Below, piece after piece: positions 21,701-23,091 of a DNA stretch of 23,091 nucleotides. Position numbers and translations under genes: made by a program. Origin of the DNA: a virus; the IMG/VR virus record IMGVR_UViG_3300035228_001332, positions 1-23,091 of that record; one strand, given 5' to 3'. Numbering within the stretch: the stretch's first letter is position 1; each line of letters begins with the position of its first letter. The notes under the pieces are model-generated. The model worked only from the letters and a program-made list of their open reading frames with translations, was not told where the DNA came from and did no database searches.

Positions 21701-23091
21701 ATGAATCTACTGACGATGGTGATATAACCACTGTCAATTCATATTCATCATTTGATTATGCAACAGAAATTCAAAGTGTAAACTTTATTAGAAATTCTGA
21801 TATTATTGATATTCGTCCAAAAGTTTCAGATATTGTTTCTATATCTGAAGGAGATAGATCTCCTCTAGAATTCAAAGGAAGAATATTTAATGAATCAGGA
21901 AATTCTGCTAGTAATATTCTTGCTTCAAATGAAGGTATTTTAACTGAGTTTTCTTTCTATCTTGGAAGAATTGATAGAGTATATTTAACAAAAGATGGTG
22001 CATTCCAAGTCAAATATGGCACTCCAGCAGAAAATCCAGAAAAACCAACTTCTGTTGATGATGCTTTAGAAATTGCATCTATTAAACTTCCACCATTCTT
22101 ATATAATGTTACTGATGCGTCTAAGAATTTCTTAGAGCATAAACGTTATAGAATGGTTGACATCAAACAACTTGAAAATAGAATTAAAAACTTAGAGTTT
22201 TTCACTTCTTTATCTTTACTTGAAACAAATACAGCAAATCTATTTGTTCCTGATGCAAACGGATTGAATAGATTCAAATCTGGATTTTTTGTTGATAATT
22301 TTACATCTTTCCTTGCTCAAGAAGAAAGTGTAGAATTAAAAAATAGTGTGGATTTTAGTGTTAAAGAAGCACGTCCTAGACACTATACTACTCAAACAGA
22401 TTTGACACAAAGTCTTACAGGTTCAGGTGATCTTAGATTCACTAATCCTGATGGAACAAATATCAAAAAAACAAATGATATTGTCACTCTTGATTATGAT
22501 GATGTTGAGTGGTTAAAGCAACAGTTTTGTACAAGATCAGAAAGTGTAACTCCATTTATTGTGGGATTCTGGGTTGGAGCACTTGAACTTCTTCCTGCCT
22601 CCGATTCTTGGACTGATCAAGTTAGACTCGAAGCAAATATTGTTCAAACTGAGGGTAACTTTACAGAAACTCTTGAAAGAGCAACTAGAACTCTAAACGT
22701 TGATCCTCAATCAGGTTTTGCACCTGCTATTTGGAATTCTTGGGTTAATAATTGGACTGGACAAGAGGAAGGAGTTACAACTCAAGATAGAGATATCAAT
22801 TCAAGAAGAGTTTTTGATAGAGGAAATACTAGATTTGATGTAAGAACTACCACTACCTTTAGAGATACTATCAGACAAACATTTGATACTGGTGTTTCTA
22901 ATAGAACAGGAAACAGAACTGTTGTAACAGAACAGTTTGATAATGAATCTTTAGGAGATAGAACAATTAGTAGAGATTTAATCTCATTTGCTAGATCCAG
23001 AAATATTGAATTTAATATTAGTTCTTTAAGGCCTTACACACAAGTTTATGGATTCTTTGATGGTGTTGCTGTAAGTGATTTCTGCATTCCA
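18778..23091 (+). CDS. DUF4815-type virion structural protein, partial at right edge
   Basis: The frame runs from ATG at 18778 to the window edge with 1438 codons and no stop, so the C-terminus is missing. The N-terminus NLNVAPYFDDFDPSKDYYKV, with FKPGYPVQARELTSLQSILQ and KFGQHFFKEGA, is the hallmark start of the DUF4815 family of phage tail structural proteins. A later block near residues 1115-1150 (LEHKRYRMVDIKQLENRIKN, then LEFFTSLSLLE) is a probable coiled coil typical of the family. The last visible residues, LRPYTQVYGFFDGVAVSDFC, are also a family landmark. In cyanophages this gene follows gp8, where T4 has gp9 and gp10, so a peripheral baseplate or fibre-attachment role is likely but inferred. 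An AAGG ribosome site overlaps the gp8 stop region, which suggests coupled translation. Confidence 0.88.
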   Translation, partial: MSQETNLNVAPYFDDFDPSKDYYKVLFKPGYPVQARELTSLQSILQNQVEKFGQHFFKEGAKVIPGNTTYSTNYQCVLLENTYLGVPIFDYIDQLVGSQITGVDSGVSAVVDSYLLEEESDRGQVTLYLNYNRSGFNNQETVFRSNELLTANETISTANTLIGSGVPFASTIQQNATAVGSAYFINEGIYFCKGTFVNVSTQTLVLDQYSSNPDCRIGLNIEEQVINADLDPNLTDNSAGFNNFGSPGADRLKLTAVLSKKDITDFDDNNFVELGTVNTGILRERTSSDYSFVTDELARRTYAESGDYYVKSFGINIRESLNNLEGNRGIFNSNQTTYSGSTPSDDLALYQISPGRAFVKGYDVKTTAPTYLDVLKPRTTKTLKGQKINYETGETLKLNRVHGSPTIGIGNTYILSLRDSRVSDSATGIAGKEIGLARVYDFSLDSGSYNASNSNLNEWGLSLYDVQTTTEITVNEPITLTVPSFIKGKNSGATAFLKDAATNTTALSVYETSGKFIANESFIIDGVENSRVAVAVTAHGISDVLSIFGSANGAEIGAARTFSADVVLSTNFNVGVATITTVANNFTSVIRSTNPLFPGQIKVGNVLSFTGNLSQDPVFASVVSVATSAITVTGVSTVNGVANGALPTSAASLTDLKVIAGDLGVSDDGTLYTELSKSNVSNVKLDNASIVIRKNQQVNIVDNQLSAAVTTESNETFLPFTPERYTLIRSDGSTEELTSDKVQINSGSNQLEIFGLGSDDEATLVTTLTKIKPKNKNKIKNRVNSIIVNKSVKNASGIGSTTLNDGLSYGNYPYGTRVQDENISLNYADLIEVLGVYEVASDPAVDNSNPTAPTMVLINLSGPTARTSDLIIGETIIGRTSNSRAIVGVKETDSKIIFLPKNQINFKEGEIVDFEESGVIGVISTLDTPSKDVSFKFSSSNGQNGEFYNYGVLNRRDGNEAPQRKLVVYFSNGYYESTDDGDITTVNSYSSFDYATEIQSVNFIRNSDIIDIRPKVSDIVSISEGDRSPLEFKGRIFNESGNSASNILASNEGILTEFSFYLGRIDRVYLTKDGAFQVKYGTPAENPEKPTSVDDALEIASIKLPPFLYNVTDASKNFLEHKRYRMVDIKQLENRIKNLEFFTSLSLLETNTANLFVPDANGLNRFKSGFFVDNFTSFLAQEESVELKNSVDFSVKEARPRHYTTQTDLTQSLTGSGDLRFTNPDGTNIKKTNDIVTLDYDDVEWLKQQFCTRSESVTPFIVGFWVGALELLPASDSWTDQVRLEANIVQTEGNFTETLERATRTLNVDPQSGFAPAIWNSWVNNWTGQEEGVTTQDRDINSRRVFDRGNTRFDVRTTTTFRDTIRQTFDTGVSNRTGNRTVVTEQFDNESLGDRTISRDLISFARSRNIEFNISSLRPYTQVYGFFDGVAVSDFCIP

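Noticed and set aside
1-23091. tRNA genes, CRISPR arrays, insertion sequences, introns or homing endonucleases
   Set aside because: Reading both strands I saw no cloverleaf with CCA-type context, no regularly spaced identical repeats, no transposase motifs and no interruption of the structural genes. The repeats present are diverged protein modules.

Overview
The window looks like part of the virion-structure (baseplate) region of a T4-like contractile-tailed cyanophage, that is, a Synechococcus/Prochlorococcus myovirus of the Kyanoviridae type. The sequence is AT-rich and every credible gene is on the + strand with little space between genes. The order gp25, gp6, gp7-like, gp8, DUF4815-type structural protein is what I know from marine T4-like cyanophages. 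The small upstream proteins also resemble conserved cyanomyovirus proteins I recognise. A T4-like pelagiphage is a less likely alternative. All family assignments rest on sequence recognition; no database was searched.

Layout. Positions 1-811 hold three small genes: a 58-residue protein (54-230), a 46-residue single-pass membrane protein (420-560) and a 72-residue protein with a TTG start (593-811). A 189-base gap (231-419) carries a near-consensus sigma-70 promoter followed by a GC-rich leader. A perfect TTGACA-17-TATAAT promoter (808-836) precedes a DxD glycosyltransferase (860-1633). A tiny basic protein (1645-1794) and a conserved 217-residue cyanophage protein (1816-2469) follow. The baseplate wedge block then runs gp25 (2490-2891), gp6 (2891-4957), a giant 4071-residue gp7-like protein (4967-17182) that fills just over half of the window, gp8 (17212-18771) and a DUF4815-type structural protein cut by the right edge (18778 to end).

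How the genes work together. In T4, gp6, gp7, gp8 and gp25 build the baseplate wedge and gp25 also nucleates the sheath. The same core is present here, but gp7 has been rebuilt. A short region near its N-terminus keeps a T4 gp7 signature, and thousands of residues of modular, repeated, probably beta-rich domains follow, including an embedded YHYH-like domain. One repeat family also appears inside gp8. T4-type late promoter elements (GATAAATA) lie 19 to 21 bases upstream of gp25 and gp8. Host-like sigma-70 promoters are confined to the small-gene and glycosyltransferase end, so the window appears to cross a boundary between two transcription programmes.

The most interesting signal is the architecture of the 4071-residue baseplate protein. 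I see no CRISPR array, tRNA, insertion sequence or credible minus-strand gene.
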